This document shows positions 1 to 7,834 of a DNA stretch of 64,000 bases, piece by piece. The notes beneath the pieces were generated by a model. That model had not been told where the DNA came from and did no database searches. It saw only the letters and a list, made by a program, of their open reading frames with translations. Position 1 is the first letter of the stretch. Each line of letters opens with the position of its first letter. The stretch is taken from positions 1-64,000 of the forward strand of contig CAWBMS010000013.1 in NCBI GenBank assembly GCA_963790045.1, given 5' to 3'. Origin of the DNA: DATKMP01 sp963790045. Lineage in GTDB: Bacteria; Bacteroidota; Ignavibacteria; UBA10030. The position numbers and the translations under genes were made by a program.

Positions 1-336
1 CAGCAGCGAATTCACACGATTGAATGGTTCTTCCATAATGTTCTGGATGCGTTCTTCAAAATGAAGCACGTTATCGGCAACACGCTGGAACGAAGAAAAC
101 GATCCATGCAAAATCGTTACTTGATCATCCACTTTTGTGGCAATCGAACGCAGCCGCTCAGCGATGATATTGATATTTTCTAAAACGGGTTTGAGGGATT
201 TGTTGAGGTCGATGATTTCGTTTTGCAACACGCGTAAGAGTTCATTGACACGGATCAATACAACGATCGTGTACACACACAACGCGGCGGCGCTTACGAG
301 CGCCAGAATTTTGGCAAGGTCAACCACTGTTTCCAC
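1..336 (-). CDS. DUF948-like membrane-anchored coiled-coil protein (3' end outside window)
   Basis: The minus strand is open from a GTG at 336 to the window edge, so the C-terminus is missing. The start is chosen because AAAAAGGATT lies 6-7 bases upstream of the GTG; a TTG at 342 is an alternative. The visible 112 residues have one N-terminal hydrophobic segment (about residues 5-27), then a charged amphipathic stretch with LNKSLKPVLENINIIAERL, the pattern of DUF948 proteins, which are single-pass membrane proteins with a methyl-accepting-chemotaxis-like coiled coil. It is the last visible gene of a minus-strand cluster and directly follows a YtxH protein, a pairing common in this group. Role unknown, probably envelope stress or structure. 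The family call is by pattern only. Confidence 0.6.
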   Translation of the reverse strand, partial: METVVDLAKILALVSAAALCVYTIVVLIRVNELLRVLQNEIIDLNKSLKPVLENINIIAERLRSIATKVDDQVTILHGSFSSFQRVADNVLHFEERIQNIMEEPFNRVNSLL

Positions 337-378
337 TTGCAATCCTTTTTGTTAGATAGTGATAAATAGATACAAGAA

Positions 379-708
379 CTAAGCGTTTTTCGTGTTGTCG
401 CCTTTGCGGGCTTCGCTCATGATGCGATTCGCATCGCCGAGCAAAGAATCTGCCTGGCGGCGTGCATCATCCACCAACGTGGATGCTTTACGTTTTCCTT
501 CATTGATCACGTCCACGGCTTTGGTCTTTGCGCGTGCAACATATTCCTGCGCGTCATCCACCAGGTCGCCTGCTTTCTCGCGAAGGTCTGCGCGTAATTC
601 TTTCCCCGGTTTCGGTGCATACAACAATGCAATCGCAGCACCGACAATACTGCCGGCAATAAAACCGACAATCAACCCTTTTGCCATTCCATCATTTTCT
701 TGTGCCAT
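379..708 (-). CDS. YtxH domain-containing protein
   Basis: 109 residues. The N-terminal half has a glycine-rich hydrophobic helix (about residues 10-30, GLIVGFIAGSIVGAAIALLY) followed by APKPGKELR, the hallmark of the YtxH/GvpP family. The rest is a charged helix rich in Lys/Glu/Ala with A-D-S spacing, likely a coiled coil. A ribosome site AGGAGATTTCT precedes the ATG. YtxH proteins are small membrane-anchored general-stress proteins of unknown mechanism. It lies 42 bases upstream of the DUF948-like gene and is probably co-transcribed with it. Confidence 0.85.
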   Translation of the reverse strand: MAQENDGMAKGLIVGFIAGSIVGAAIALLYAPKPGKELRADLREKAGDLVDDAQEYVARAKTKAVDVINEGKRKASTLVDDARRQADSLLGDANRIMSEARKGDNTKNA

Positions 709-823
709 AGAAATCTCCTATTCTTTATATTGAATGCTTGTGAGAAAATTTTTTCTGCAACACATCTTCCATGCTCTTCCGCCCGCTGTAAGATGTTACA
801 GCAGGCGGCGAGGATGTTGGTCA

Positions 824-919
824 CTAACGGATCTTCTTCTTATGACGCATCTTGCGCAAGCGTTTTTTCCGCTTGTGCGTCGCTATCTTGTGACGCTTTC
901 GTTTTCGTCCACAGGGCAT
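824..919 (-). CDS. AURKAIP1/COX24 (mS38-like) tiny ribosomal protein, 31 aa
   Basis: A 31-residue, extremely basic peptide starting MPCGRKRKRHKIATHKRKK and ending RHKKKIR. The ATG at 919 has GGAAAGGAG upstream. More than half of the residues are Lys, Arg or His. This matches the AURKAIP1/COX24 domain, the bacterial counterpart of mitochondrial mS38, a small-subunit ribosomal peptide found widely in Bacteroidota. It is too short for most ORF callers. It sits between the TPR gene (14 bases upstream) and ytxH. An inverted repeat GCTGTAA/TTACAGC at about 785-803 follows the stop and may be its terminator, though it has no U-run. Confidence 0.85.
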   Translation of the reverse strand: MPCGRKRKRHKIATHKRKKRLRKMRHKKKIR

Positions 920-933
920 GCGCGACTCCTTTC

Positions 934-1677
934 CTACTTAAGAGTGATTGATTGAGTGTGTTGTTTTAATAATTGCTGCGCCCGCTTCCCGACATCGCTG
1001 TTGGGAGCAAGCTCAATCGTTTTCTTGAACCACGTATTCGATTCTTCTAAATTTCCTTCTGCCAATGTAACAATGCCCAGATTGAAATGCGCCAGCACAT
1101 GCTTCGGTTCAATGCTTAATGCTTCTAACATTTGTTTTTTCGCTTCCGGCAAATTGTTGCTCTCTTTATAACAAATGCCAAGGTCAACATGCGCATTGGC
1201 ATCTGTGGGATTCATGATAAGATACGATTTATAATGTGCAATTGCTTTATCCCACATCATATTATCGTGAAAAAGATTTGCTAATTCCAATTCCACAGAA
1301 CTATTTTTGGGGTTTGCCTGTAATTGCTTCTCCAAATCTTGAATTTGCTGCATCGCTTGAACATTCGCCGCTGCCGGCTGCGCATTTGCCGGTTCAATGC
1401 TGGTGCGTTTATCCAAAAATATTTCATATCCCACTAACGAAACGGCAATACCAATGATAATACCAAAAATCAGTTGAGAAGAAAACATTTTGGATGTATT
1501 TCTTTTCTCTAACGATTTGGACGAATGAAAAGATTGTCGTTGCGTAACTGTTGATGCAACCACATCGGAATTTTTTTGCCACTCGACAGCAACACCGCAG
1601 GATTTACACGAAGCATCACTCCATTGCAATTCCCCGCCACAATGTCCACAAAGAATTTTGGGCTGCATCCCGGCCAT
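934..1677 (-). CDS. Zinc-ribbon, membrane-anchored TPR protein
   Basis: 247 residues. The N-terminus has a zinc-ribbon with Cys10-x2-Cys13 and Cys24-x2-Cys27 (CGHCGGEL...CKSC). A transmembrane helix follows at about 64-88. The rest, about 105-240, is a run of TPR helices with the usual A/L/Y/P spacing (for example NPTDANAHVDLGICYKESNN). It overlaps the HU stop by one base (ATGA-type junction), so both are probably one transcript. The topology suggests a cytosolic ribbon and TPRs outside the membrane. TPR scaffolds mediate protein contacts; no partner is evident. Confidence 0.8.
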   Translation of the reverse strand: MAGMQPKILCGHCGGELQWSDASCKSCGVAVEWQKNSDVVASTVTQRQSFHSSKSLEKRNTSKMFSSQLIFGIIIGIAVSLVGYEIFLDKRTSIEPANAQPAAANVQAMQQIQDLEKQLQANPKNSSVELELANLFHDNMMWDKAIAHYKSYLIMNPTDANAHVDLGICYKESNNLPEAKKQMLEALSIEPKHVLAHFNLGIVTLAEGNLEESNTWFKKTIELAPNSDVGKRAQQLLKQHTQSITLK

Positions 1678-1973
1678 TATGCTTTTGCCTTATTCAGATT
1701 TGCATTCACAAGCTGCTTCATCTCTTTCGATACTTTGAATGTCGGCACAATGCGGTCTTCCACCATCACCTGTTCGCCGGTTCGCGGATTGCGCGCCATT
1801 CGGCCTTTGCGATGTTTGACTTTGAAGCTGCCGAATCCGCGAATCTCGATATTTTTTCCTTCCTTCATCGCATCAATGACGGTGTAAATAAAACCGTCCA
1901 CCACGACTTCCGTATCGACCTTGGTCAATCCGGTTGCAGAAGCAATCACATCAACAATATCCGCTTTAGTCAC
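1677..1973 (-). CDS. HU-family DNA-binding protein
   Basis: 98 residues, the normal size of HU/IHF. It contains the conserved arm region GFGSFKVKHRKGRMARNPRTG (split here as GFGSFKVKHRKG and ARNPRTGE), and the beta-arm Pro of the RNPRTGE motif that intercalates in DNA. Starts MTKADIVDVIASATGL, typical for HU. AGGAGG lies just upstream of the ATG at 1973. It sits 14 bases downstream of the SppA reading frame. HU is a dimeric nucleoid protein that bends DNA; whether this is the main HU or a specialised paralog cannot be told from the window. Confidence 0.92.
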   Translation of the reverse strand: MTKADIVDVIASATGLTKVDTEVVVDGFIYTVIDAMKEGKNIEIRGFGSFKVKHRKGRMARNPRTGEQVMVEDRIVPTFKVSKEMKQLVNANLNKAKA

Positions 1974-1987
1974 AAATCCTCCTTTAG

Positions 1988-2891
1988 TTAATTGGAAGCT
2001 GAAAACCGATATTGCAGCACCGGCTGTTGCAAAAATTGTTCGCGTATCTTCGTTACTTCGGAAGCCGCATCGCCCACTAAGCGTTCGACCAATGTTTTCT
2101 TTTTACTTTCTTTGACAACACTCGGCTTGCCTTTGATTCCGCCAAGCTTCGCTGCATCTTTAATCGCATCTTCGTATGTGCCGAGCGTATCGACAAAACC
2201 GTATTCCAATGCCTGCCTGCCGGTGAACACACGCCCATCCGCATATTTTATTACATGCTCGCGGTCTAACTTGCGTTCCATCGCAACTGCATCGACAAAT
2301 TGATTATACACATCGCCGATGACAAATTGAAAATATTCTTTTTCTTCTTCTGTTGTCTTTCGATATGGCGAACCGATGTCCTTGAATTTTCCTGTTTTGA
2401 TCGTCGTCTCATCCACACCGATTTTATTCATCAATTCTTTGAAGTGCATAAATTCGATAATCACGCCGATGCTGCCGGTGAGCGTTCCGGGATTGGCAAA
2501 TATTTTTGTTGCAGGACACGAAACATAATAACCACCGCTTGCCGCCACATATCCCATCGAGACCACAACCGGCTTGCCGCTGTTGCGCGCTTTTTTCACT
2601 TCTTCAAATATTTCCTGGCTCGCTGCAACGCCGCCGCCCGGAGATTCCACGCGGAACACAATCGCCTTCACCGAATGATTGTCTTCTGTACTTTTTAAAT
2701 TGCCGCACAACATCTTCCGAGGAAACAATCGTTTCTTTCAACTCCACGACGGCAACTTTATCGCCGCTGGTGGATGTTGTCTCATCGTTATCATCAGAAA
2801 AAATCCAGAACACGACCGAAAGCACCACAAGCCCAATCAACACGACCAGAAAGGCAATAATTCCTAAAATCCATTTTGCAGTTTTCGACAT
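1988..2891 (-). pseudogene. sppA: Signal peptide peptidase SppA, one-base frameshift
   Basis: Short-form SppA (about 300 aa) read in two frames. Frame 1 from the ATG at 2891 gives a membrane anchor (residues 7-32) and the segment up to DVVRQFKKYR; frame 2 continues as EDNHSVKAIVFRVESPGGG and runs to 1988. Removing one A in the minus-strand AGAAGAC near 2684 restores a single protein. Catalytic Ser is in AASGGYY and catalytic Lys in TGKFKDIGSP, 52 residues later, the same spacing as Ser147/Lys199 of Bacillus SppA. The enzyme degrades leftover signal peptides in the membrane. All active-site residues are intact, so a sequencing error is as likely as real inactivation. Confidence 0.85.
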
Positions 2892-3220
2892 CGCAATCCT
2901 ATTCTCTTTTATATAAACCGTTCTTAGGCGATAAGTTATTATACGGCAATATATTAGGAAATAGACAGCGGAAAGTCAACGAGTTTTAGAGAAAGGAAAT
3001 AAAATATTATCGCCAGCACTTACAGGTATGTGACCGTCACAGACTTGATTTGCCTCCCATTGCTTGTGTTTTAATATTTGATACAGTAACTTTACAACAA
3101 GTTTATAACGGTTGGATATAATGTGCTTCTCCAAGGAGTACGTTTGGGGAAGACGGTGGAAAAAATAAAGAGTACATACGATGATTGCAGTGCGTCATCA
3201 TAATATACCAACACAATTAA
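2892..3220. other. Intergenic region without a supported gene
   Basis: No convincing coding frame. It contains a single half-copy of the GTATGTGACCGTCAC repeat at about 3028-3042, whose expected right arm is not present downstream. The rest is AT-rich and likely holds the promoter of the leftward sppA-HU-TPR cluster, but no clear -35/-10 pair was recognised. Confidence 0.5.
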
Positions 3221-3285
3221 TTTGTAGGGATTTGATTTATCAAATCCGTTATGTGGACGTGATGAATCACGTCCCTACGAATGGG
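3221..3285. repeat. Double-hairpin dispersed repeat (GTAGGGA...TCCCTAC type)
   Basis: Two consecutive perfect palindromes, GGATTTGAT-TT-ATCAAATCC (3228-3247) and GGACGTGAT-GA-ATCACGTCC (3255-3274), enclosed by outer arms TTGTAGGGA and TCCCTACGAA. The sequence GTAGGGACGTGATTCATCACGTCC is a commonly seen type of intergenic repeat in several phyla. It lies directly against a RAYT transposase relic, which is the kind of enzyme that mobilises such REP-like palindromes. Confidence 0.75.
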
Positions 3286-3289
3286 TGGG

Positions 3290-3510
3290 GATTGATGAAA
3301 AATCCTAAATTGACGCTGGGGAAAATTGTTTGTCATTATAAAGCACGCGTTACAAAATTTATTCACGATGCGGGCTATAATGATTTCCGTTGGCAATCTC
3401 GTTATTACGAACACGTTCTCCGTAATGAAAAAAGATTTCAATAACGTGCGCGCATATATTGCCAACAATATTATTGCCTGGGCAACCGATACCGAGCGCA
3501 GGCATGAGGA
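3290..3510 (+). pseudogene. REP-associated tyrosine transposase (Y1_Tnp) C-terminal relic
   Basis: Frame A reads MKNPKLTLGKIVCHYKARV...FRWQSRYYEHVLRNEK and frame B continues FNNVRAYIANNIIAWATDTER. Together this is the C-terminal half of an IS200-like/RAYT transposase, whose family pattern is LGxIVxxYK...WQxxYYEHVIRNEKxxxxIRxYIxxNPxxW. The catalytic Tyr in the WQSRYYEH motif is present, but the N-terminal HUH half is missing, and the frame breaks at an A6 run (3428-3433). The upstream side is replaced by the double palindrome at 3221-3285. The fragment cannot be an active transposase. Confidence 0.7.
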
Positions 3511-3894
3511 TGAAGGTTCAGATGAACGCCAATTTTGTAATCTTTACAATTCATGCAATATACCCTATTTAGGGTATGGACAAAATCAAAATAAGTACGT
3601 AAAATCTGGTGTTTTACAACACTGAAAAAGGTAGTATATAATTTATATTTGAGCAGACAAACGACACATATATCAGGTAATAAAAACAAAGATTGCACAA
3701 TTTCATAAATATTACAAGGCAGCTTATCTTGCTTTACAAAAAGAAACCACTCATAAGCGACAATTCATGAAAGGATTATAATAATGATGAGAATTAATTT
3801 ATTTAATAAACAATAGTGGCGAAGACATGATAGCACAAAGGTGGAAGACTTTGTATCACACTCAAATGTGACAACGGAAACTATCAATAAACTT
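3511..3894. other. AT-rich intergenic region
   Basis: No coding frame is supported. A small perfect hairpin, ATACCCT-ATTT-AGGGTAT, lies at 3560-3577. A GTG-initiated N-terminal extension of the next gene would begin at 3841 but looks non-coding in composition. Confidence 0.45.
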
Positions 3895-4707
3895 ATGATA
3901 TTTAAGTATTTCATAATAACAAGCATGCTTATGTTCTTGCTTCTACCATGCCGTATTTTTTCTCAACAAATTATTGATACGCAAGCAATATCAAAAAAAC
4001 CTCATATAGTAAATAGTAGCAATCACAAATATCATATTTACATGCCAGATACGAGTGAGCAAGCGTTGGTCAAACAATTCCAAGATATGATGAACAATGC
4101 AGAAACGGTCATGGATGCACAGGTAATTTCAATGGAGTCGAAATGGGGAATGTTTTACGATGAAATGTTTCCCAAAGGTAATAAAGAAATTTATACTGTC
4201 GTTACATTTAAGGTACATCATTGGATCAAAGGAACATTGCAAAGTGATGTGGTAAAATTTAATATCGAAGGAGGAAAAATTGGCGATACTGTAACAACAG
4301 TTACCCATATACCAAGATTTGAATTAAACCATCGAGCAATTTATTTTTTTAAGAATAAAGAACAAAACACGTATTTATATTATTCACGACAAATAAATAT
4401 TTGGGGGGCTTTCAATGGAAGACATGGCCAAGTTGATGTGGGCGTCGAAAATGTGGACGCTGAAAATTATGTAAATATTTTAAAACAGTCCGTTTCCGAT
4501 ACGACCGCATATCCCAGATATATACATAAATTGAAAGTAAAAGAAGAAGAAGGCCGGATAATAAATCGACGATTGATAAACGGAGAAATGCCGCGAGAGA
4601 TAGCCGATAGTATTCATCAAGCTCTTATGCAAAAAAAACATGAAGAGTATCTTAAAAAGCATCCCAATGCGGTAAGCACTGATACGATAAAAGGGGGTGC
4701 AAAATGA
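3895..4707 (+). CDS. Secreted protein of unknown function
   Basis: About 270 residues if translation starts at the ATG at 3895, which gives a clean Sec signal peptide (MIFKYFIITSMLMFLLLPCR, cleavage probably after IFSQ). An in-frame GTG at 3841 would add 18 residues in front and spoil that signal. The mature part is a soluble alpha/beta domain of about 130 residues (YTVVTFKVHHWIKGTLQ...AIYFFKNKE) followed by a charged helical tail. I do not recognise a family. Codon use is AT-richer than the housekeeping genes. It overlaps the next secreted gene by four bases (ATGA), so the two are translationally coupled and may act on a shared surface target. Confidence 0.75.
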   Translation: MIFKYFIITSMLMFLLLPCRIFSQQIIDTQAISKKPHIVNSSNHKYHIYMPDTSEQALVKQFQDMMNNAETVMDAQVISMESKWGMFYDEMFPKGNKEIYTVVTFKVHHWIKGTLQSDVVKFNIEGGKIGDTVTTVTHIPRFELNHRAIYFFKNKEQNTYLYYSRQINIWGAFNGRHGQVDVGVENVDAENYVNILKQSVSDTTAYPRYIHKLKVKEEEGRIINRRLINGEMPREIADSIHQALMQKKHEEYLKKHPNAVSTDTIKGGAK

Positions 4708-5705
4708 AACGATTCTTTATTTTTCTCATTAATATTATCTTTTGGGGATTGATGTTTCAAAGTAATGCGTTTTCCCAGGAACCAACGCCACCAGATATAC
4801 CAACATTGATTTCACCCATTAATGATGTGTTAGAACCAACCTTATCAGTAAAACTACAGTGGAATGAAGCCTCGAATGCTACCGATTATGAAGTTCAAGT
4901 TGCAACTTCCACTTCATCAACACCTTTTATAGATCAATGGTCCGATGGAATAAATTATTTTGAGACACCAACATTAAACAATGGGACAACTTATTATTGG
5001 CGTGTAAAATCATATAATGATAACACTGAATTGTTTAGTGATGATTATTCAGATTGGGGAGAATTTTACATATCTGCACCCCCATCAATTACAAGTTTTG
5101 ATCAATGTGATGAACCGGCAGGTTGGGGTGCCATTGTAAAAATTAAGGGAGAAAACTTTGGAGGTAGTCAAGGTAATGGATCGGTTTATTTTTATTCTGG
5201 TAATAACGACCCCAATATTAGTACAGATGCTGTTACTGGGTTTGGCATATGTGTTAGTGCAACTATTCTACCGAGTGGCTGGAACGATAACGAAATAGAT
5301 TGTTATATTCCAACGTATGCTAGTAGTGGGCCTGTGTGTATTACAAATAATATAGGAGTTAATAGGACATCAAATTCTTCAATCGTCTATGATATTCCTT
5401 GGGGTTATCTTGGCACAAAATGGTCAACAAACACAGTAAGTTATAATATCAATCAAATTAATTCGACTAATTATGTTGGTTCAACATCTGCAGCAAATGT
5501 GGCTAGCCTCACAGGTTTAATAACCGCAGCATCTGGAACATGGTGTTCTTCCCAAACCTATGCACGTTTTAATTTCCAAAACGATCAGACATCGAGTTAT
5601 AATGTTGGTTTTGTTACAACATTACCAACAACAGAAACAGCAATAACTAAACAAACGTCATACTTTGTTGGGGTTGAAAATTTTCAACCCCAACAGAAAA
5701 CATAA
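4704..5705 (+). pseudogene. Secreted FN3/IPT-domain matrixin-like protease, truncated before its active site
   Basis: 333 residues with a signal peptide (cleavage near NAFSQ). Residues about 30-125 form a fibronectin-III-like fold (VKLQWNEASNATDYEVQVA, YYWRVKSYN). Residues about 128-235 look like an IPT/TIG domain (VKIKGENFGGSQGNGSVYF). From about 240 comes the front of a matrixin-type zinc protease domain (KWSTNTVSYNIN, LTGLITAASGTWCSS, ARFNFQ). The HExxH zinc site expected next is absent: the frame runs into a 28-bp palindrome at 5667-5694 and stops after it. The following 370 bases are wall-to-wall repeats. The family for the last domain is inferred from pattern; the truncation is directly visible. 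Confidence 0.65.
5667..5694. repeat. Perfect 28-bp palindrome at the truncation point
   Basis: GTTGGGGTTGAAAA followed directly by its exact complement TTTTCAACCCCAAC, 14-bp arms with no spacer. It supplies the last codons of the truncated protease. It marks the left edge of a repeat mosaic extending to 6075. Confidence 0.85.
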
Positions 5706-5738
5706 ATGATGGCGACACATTCAGAATAACAAAGTCCG

Positions 5739-5780
5739 TGACCGTCACCTGCCAAGTTTAAGCGGAGTCGGTGACGGTCA
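5739..5780. repeat. TGACCGTCAC-type palindromic repeat, copy 1
   Basis: Arms TGACCGTCACC (5739-5749) and GGTGACGGTCA (5770-5780), 11-bp perfect stem. The loop contains CCAAGTTTAAGCGGAG, almost identical to the loop of the copy at 6024-6075. Confidence 0.85.
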
Positions 5781-5803
5781 GGCAAACTCACTCCCAGCTT
5801 GGG

Positions 5804-5927
5804 TGTCATGCCCAGTTCTTTCGTCGGGCATCCAGAGTAGAGATAGATCGTGGTGAGAAGAACATGGTCATGCAGTGCCGAGATAAACGCTGGTCTGGAT
5901 TCCCACTTGAAACGTGTGGGAATGACA
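5804..5927. repeat. Composite TGTCAT...ATGACA repeat element (about 124 bp)
   Basis: The ends TGTCATGCCC and GGGAATGACA form terminal inverted repeats. Inside are a first hairpin (GCCC...TCGGGC) and a second hairpin (GGATTCCCAC...GTGTGGGAATG). A 70-bp version with the same ends and hairpins lies inside the broken helicase gene at 10183-10252. This is MITE-like architecture. Confidence 0.75.
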
Positions 5928-5963
5928 GCCCGAAGAATGATGCAGAGTGAAGAGGAAGCAAAG

Positions 5964-6013
5964 AACCTTGTCAAAGTTGCCTGAGTAAATGCTGAGAAAA
6001 CTTTGACAAGGTT
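5964..6013. repeat. AACCTTGTCAAAGTT inverted repeat
   Basis: Perfect 15-bp arms AACCTTGTCAAAGTT (5964-5978) and AACTTTGACAAGGTT (5999-6013) with a 20-base loop. It lies inside the repeat mosaic and has no adjacent U-run, so it is not an evident terminator. Confidence 0.85.
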
Positions 6014-6023
6014 GCGAAACATT

Positions 6024-6075
6024 GTATGTGACCGTCACCTGCCAAGTTTAAGCCGAGCAGGTGACGGTCACATAC
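6024..6075. repeat. TGACCGTCAC-type palindromic repeat, copy 2 (best copy)
   Basis: A perfect 19-bp stem, GTATGTGACCGTCACCTGC (6024-6042) with its exact complement at 6057-6075, around a 14-base loop CAAGTTTAAGCCGA. Other copies are at 5739-5780, 7182-7227 and, degenerate, 7775-7817; a half-copy is near 3028. The perfect stem and shared loop indicate recent spread or selection on the folded form. Confidence 0.9.
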
Positions 6076-6207
6076 ACAGAACACCGGAGAACAAAACACA
6101 AGCAACTAAACAAACGATTCACATAACCAAGCGGGGCCCCCACGAATCGTTTTAACTAAAATGGGGACCCTTCATAATTTCATTCACCAATTTTATGGAG
6201 GTATGTT

Positions 6208-6924
6208 ATGTCAACACAAACAATTTATTCCGAAGGGCTTACCGAAGAACACGGCATGGTGGTAAACTTATACACCGATAACAAAGATCTGCTCAAAGAT
6301 CGCGTGCCGGAAACAAAAATAACCGCATACACTGCCGCCAATGACGATATGATGACGAAACGTTCATTGGCGGATACGGCGGCGGAAAAAAAAGAGACCC
6401 TCACCAAACAGGAAGAAGCAGCGCGCATACCCGTTGCTGGCCGCATCCAGACCATTAAAGACGCCACCAAAAAAGAATACGGCAGAACCAGTCCGGAGGG
6501 CAAAGTGCTGCATGTGGGCGATGTCCATTCCGATTCCACTCCCGTGCTCGTCGGCTGGACATCGGACTACGCTAAGGCGTTTCCAAATTATCAGGAACGG
6601 CTTGCCAATCAAGGTGTGCTGCCCGCCGACATCACTGCGCTGCAAACCGACGGCGCTGCGCTGGAGGCAATCAATAAAAAGCAGGAAGAATCCAAAAATG
6701 ATGCGGCAATTGCCACGCAGGCATATAACGATTCCATCGATACGATGGTCAAGATTGCCGATTCCATTCACAATGCCGCCGCGCTTGCTTTTACCGACAA
6801 GCCGGAGATTCTGATAAAGTTTCAAGCGGCAAAAAAATTGCGCTACGTTGCTCCGCCCCGAAAAACAAAAACACCGCCGCCGGCAAATCCATCTTCGCCC
6901 GATAACACCCCTCCCAAAGCGTAG
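6208..6924 (+). CDS. Unknown 238-aa protein, alanine-rich helical with proline-rich tail
   Basis: ATG at 6208 has TGGAGGTATGTT upstream, a strong ribosome site. There is no signal peptide or membrane helix. The protein is largely helical and Ala/Lys/Glu rich, with a conserved-looking middle (YQERLANQGVLPADITALQ) and a low-complexity proline-rich end (TKTPPPANPSSPDNTPPKA). Its GC content is clearly higher than that of the flanking 4 kb, and repeat DNA lies on both sides, so it may have arrived separately. I do not recognise a family. A good intrinsic terminator follows at 7013-7063, supporting a real single-gene transcript. Confidence 0.7.
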   Translation: MSTQTIYSEGLTEEHGMVVNLYTDNKDLLKDRVPETKITAYTAANDDMMTKRSLADTAAEKKETLTKQEEAARIPVAGRIQTIKDATKKEYGRTSPEGKVLHVGDVHSDSTPVLVGWTSDYAKAFPNYQERLANQGVLPADITALQTDGAALEAINKKQEESKNDAAIATQAYNDSIDTMVKIADSIHNAAALAFTDKPEILIKFQAAKKLRYVAPPRKTKTPPPANPSSPDNTPPKA

Positions 6925-7012
6925 ATGAATTTGACAATACCGCGCTGCCGCGCTGTGAGGGAGATGATCTCCCGAACAATACTTCGTAGGGGTTGACCAA
7001 ATAAATATTGGT

Positions 7013-7063
7013 AGGACACACATTTGACAAAGTCATCACCTTGTGATTTGTGTGTCCTTTTTT
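7013..7063 (+). terminator. Intrinsic terminator after the 238-aa gene
   Basis: Arms AGGACACACA (7013-7022) and TGTGTGTCCT (7049-7058) close a 26-base interior, followed by TTTTTTATTT. Ninety bases downstream of the stop codon. Confidence 0.75.
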
Positions 7064-7070
7064 ATTTAAA

Positions 7071-7107
7071 ATGGACAGGCAAGAATGCCTATCCTACCGT
7101 TAAACGT
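7071..7107. repeat. 37-bp dispersed repeat, copy A (GGACAGGCA hairpin)
   Basis: ATGGACAGGCAAGAATGCCT...TACCGTTAAACGT. It matches, in opposite orientation and with one mismatch, the segment at 32199-32235. The core GGACAGGCA/TGCCTGTCC folds as a 9-bp hairpin. Confidence 0.85.
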
Positions 7108-7181
7108 ACTTTTGGGACAGCCCCAAGTGTAAAATCTCGATGACCAAGCAAGCAAGAAATTATAAGATGAAAGCTAAAACT

Positions 7182-7227
7182 TGTGACCGTCACTTACTGA
7201 GTTGATGCCGAACAAGTGACGGTCACA
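7182..7227. repeat. TGACCGTCAC-type palindromic repeat, copy 3
   Basis: Perfect 14-bp arms TGTGACCGTCACTT (7182-7195) and AAGTGACGGTCACA (7214-7227). The 18-base loop differs from copies 1 and 2, so stems are conserved while the loop drifts. Confidence 0.85.
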
Positions 7228-7279
7228 TATATCAAAATCCAATTTTTCCACGGAAAAACAGGAAATTGTTTTAAAAAAT

Positions 7280-7568
7280 GAAATTCTTACAAATCAAAGC
7301 GAGGGAAATCCATTCCCGAATGAACTTTTTACAAAAATAATGGGGGAAACACATATCCGACTGAAAATATTACAAGGAAAATGAAATTCTAAGACACCCA
7401 AACGAGGGGAAAGCTCTTCCAAATGAATTTTTTACAAAAAAAATGAGGGGAGCGAGCATCCAAACGAACTTTTTACACGAAAAATGAAATTCTAACACAT
7501 CCGAACGAAGGAAATGGACATCCAAATGAGGTGAAAGCATATCCAAATGAAGGAAATTGTCATCCGAA
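7280..7568. repeat. 21-bp-period degenerate tandem repeat, locus 1
   Basis: About 13 consecutive units of 19-22 bases. Clear examples are ATCCGAACGAAGGAAATGGA (7508 on), ATCCAAATGAGGTGAAAGCA and ATCCAAATGAAGGAAATTGT. The core is CCRAAYGARGGRAAAT. The same family occurs at 28516-28770 and, in reverse orientation, at 63300-63699. There are no spacers and no uniform unit, so it is not a CRISPR array. Short open frames across it are by-products of the 21-base period. Confidence 0.75.
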
Positions 7569-7611
7569 GACGCGGGGCATCAATCAAAATACTCCCCTCC
7601 CACCTGCTGAC

Positions 7612-7660
7612 AAATTTTTTATTCCACCACCCAAGGTTCCAATAAATTCTCTCCAATGCC
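7612..7660. repeat. 49-bp exact copy of the helicase 3' end
   Basis: Bases 7612-7660 are identical to 8861-8909, which covers the last 14 codons and stop of the split helicase. The copies are direct repeats 1,249 bases apart and bracket the outer-membrane protein gene. Homology ends sharply at 7661. The copy has no coding role. Confidence 0.9.
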
Positions 7661-7774
7661 CCAGCTATGAAGGAGTTCCGCCAACGGCGGATAAATGTAC
7701 TCCTGAACTAAAGAGGTAGAAGATTTGACATAATCAATGTAACATAAACAAAACATGAAAACACATAACAAAGT

Positions 7775-7817
7775 TTGTGACTGTTACAAACTCAGTCAAA
7801 GCAAGCGGCAGTCACAA
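7775..7817. repeat. TGACCGTCAC-type palindromic repeat, degenerate copy 4
   Basis: Arms TTGTGACTG (7775-7783) and CAGTCACAA (7809-7817) with mismatched inner bases (TTAC versus AGCGG). It lies just downstream of the stop of the leftward outer-membrane gene and could serve as a weak processing or termination hairpin. Confidence 0.6.
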
Positions 7818-7834
7818 CTATTAAACGCGAACGT

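Noticed and set aside
3217..3698. Minus-strand ORFs of 75-83 aa
   Set aside because: They are antisense to the RAYT relic and the double palindrome and show no coding features.
7280..7568. Possible CRISPR array
   Set aside because: Units are contiguous and degenerate with no unique spacers, and no cas genes are nearby.
7531..7719. 62-aa ORF MKAYPNEGNCHPKTRG...
   Set aside because: It spans the end of the 21-bp array and the 49-bp helicase copy, both non-coding DNA.
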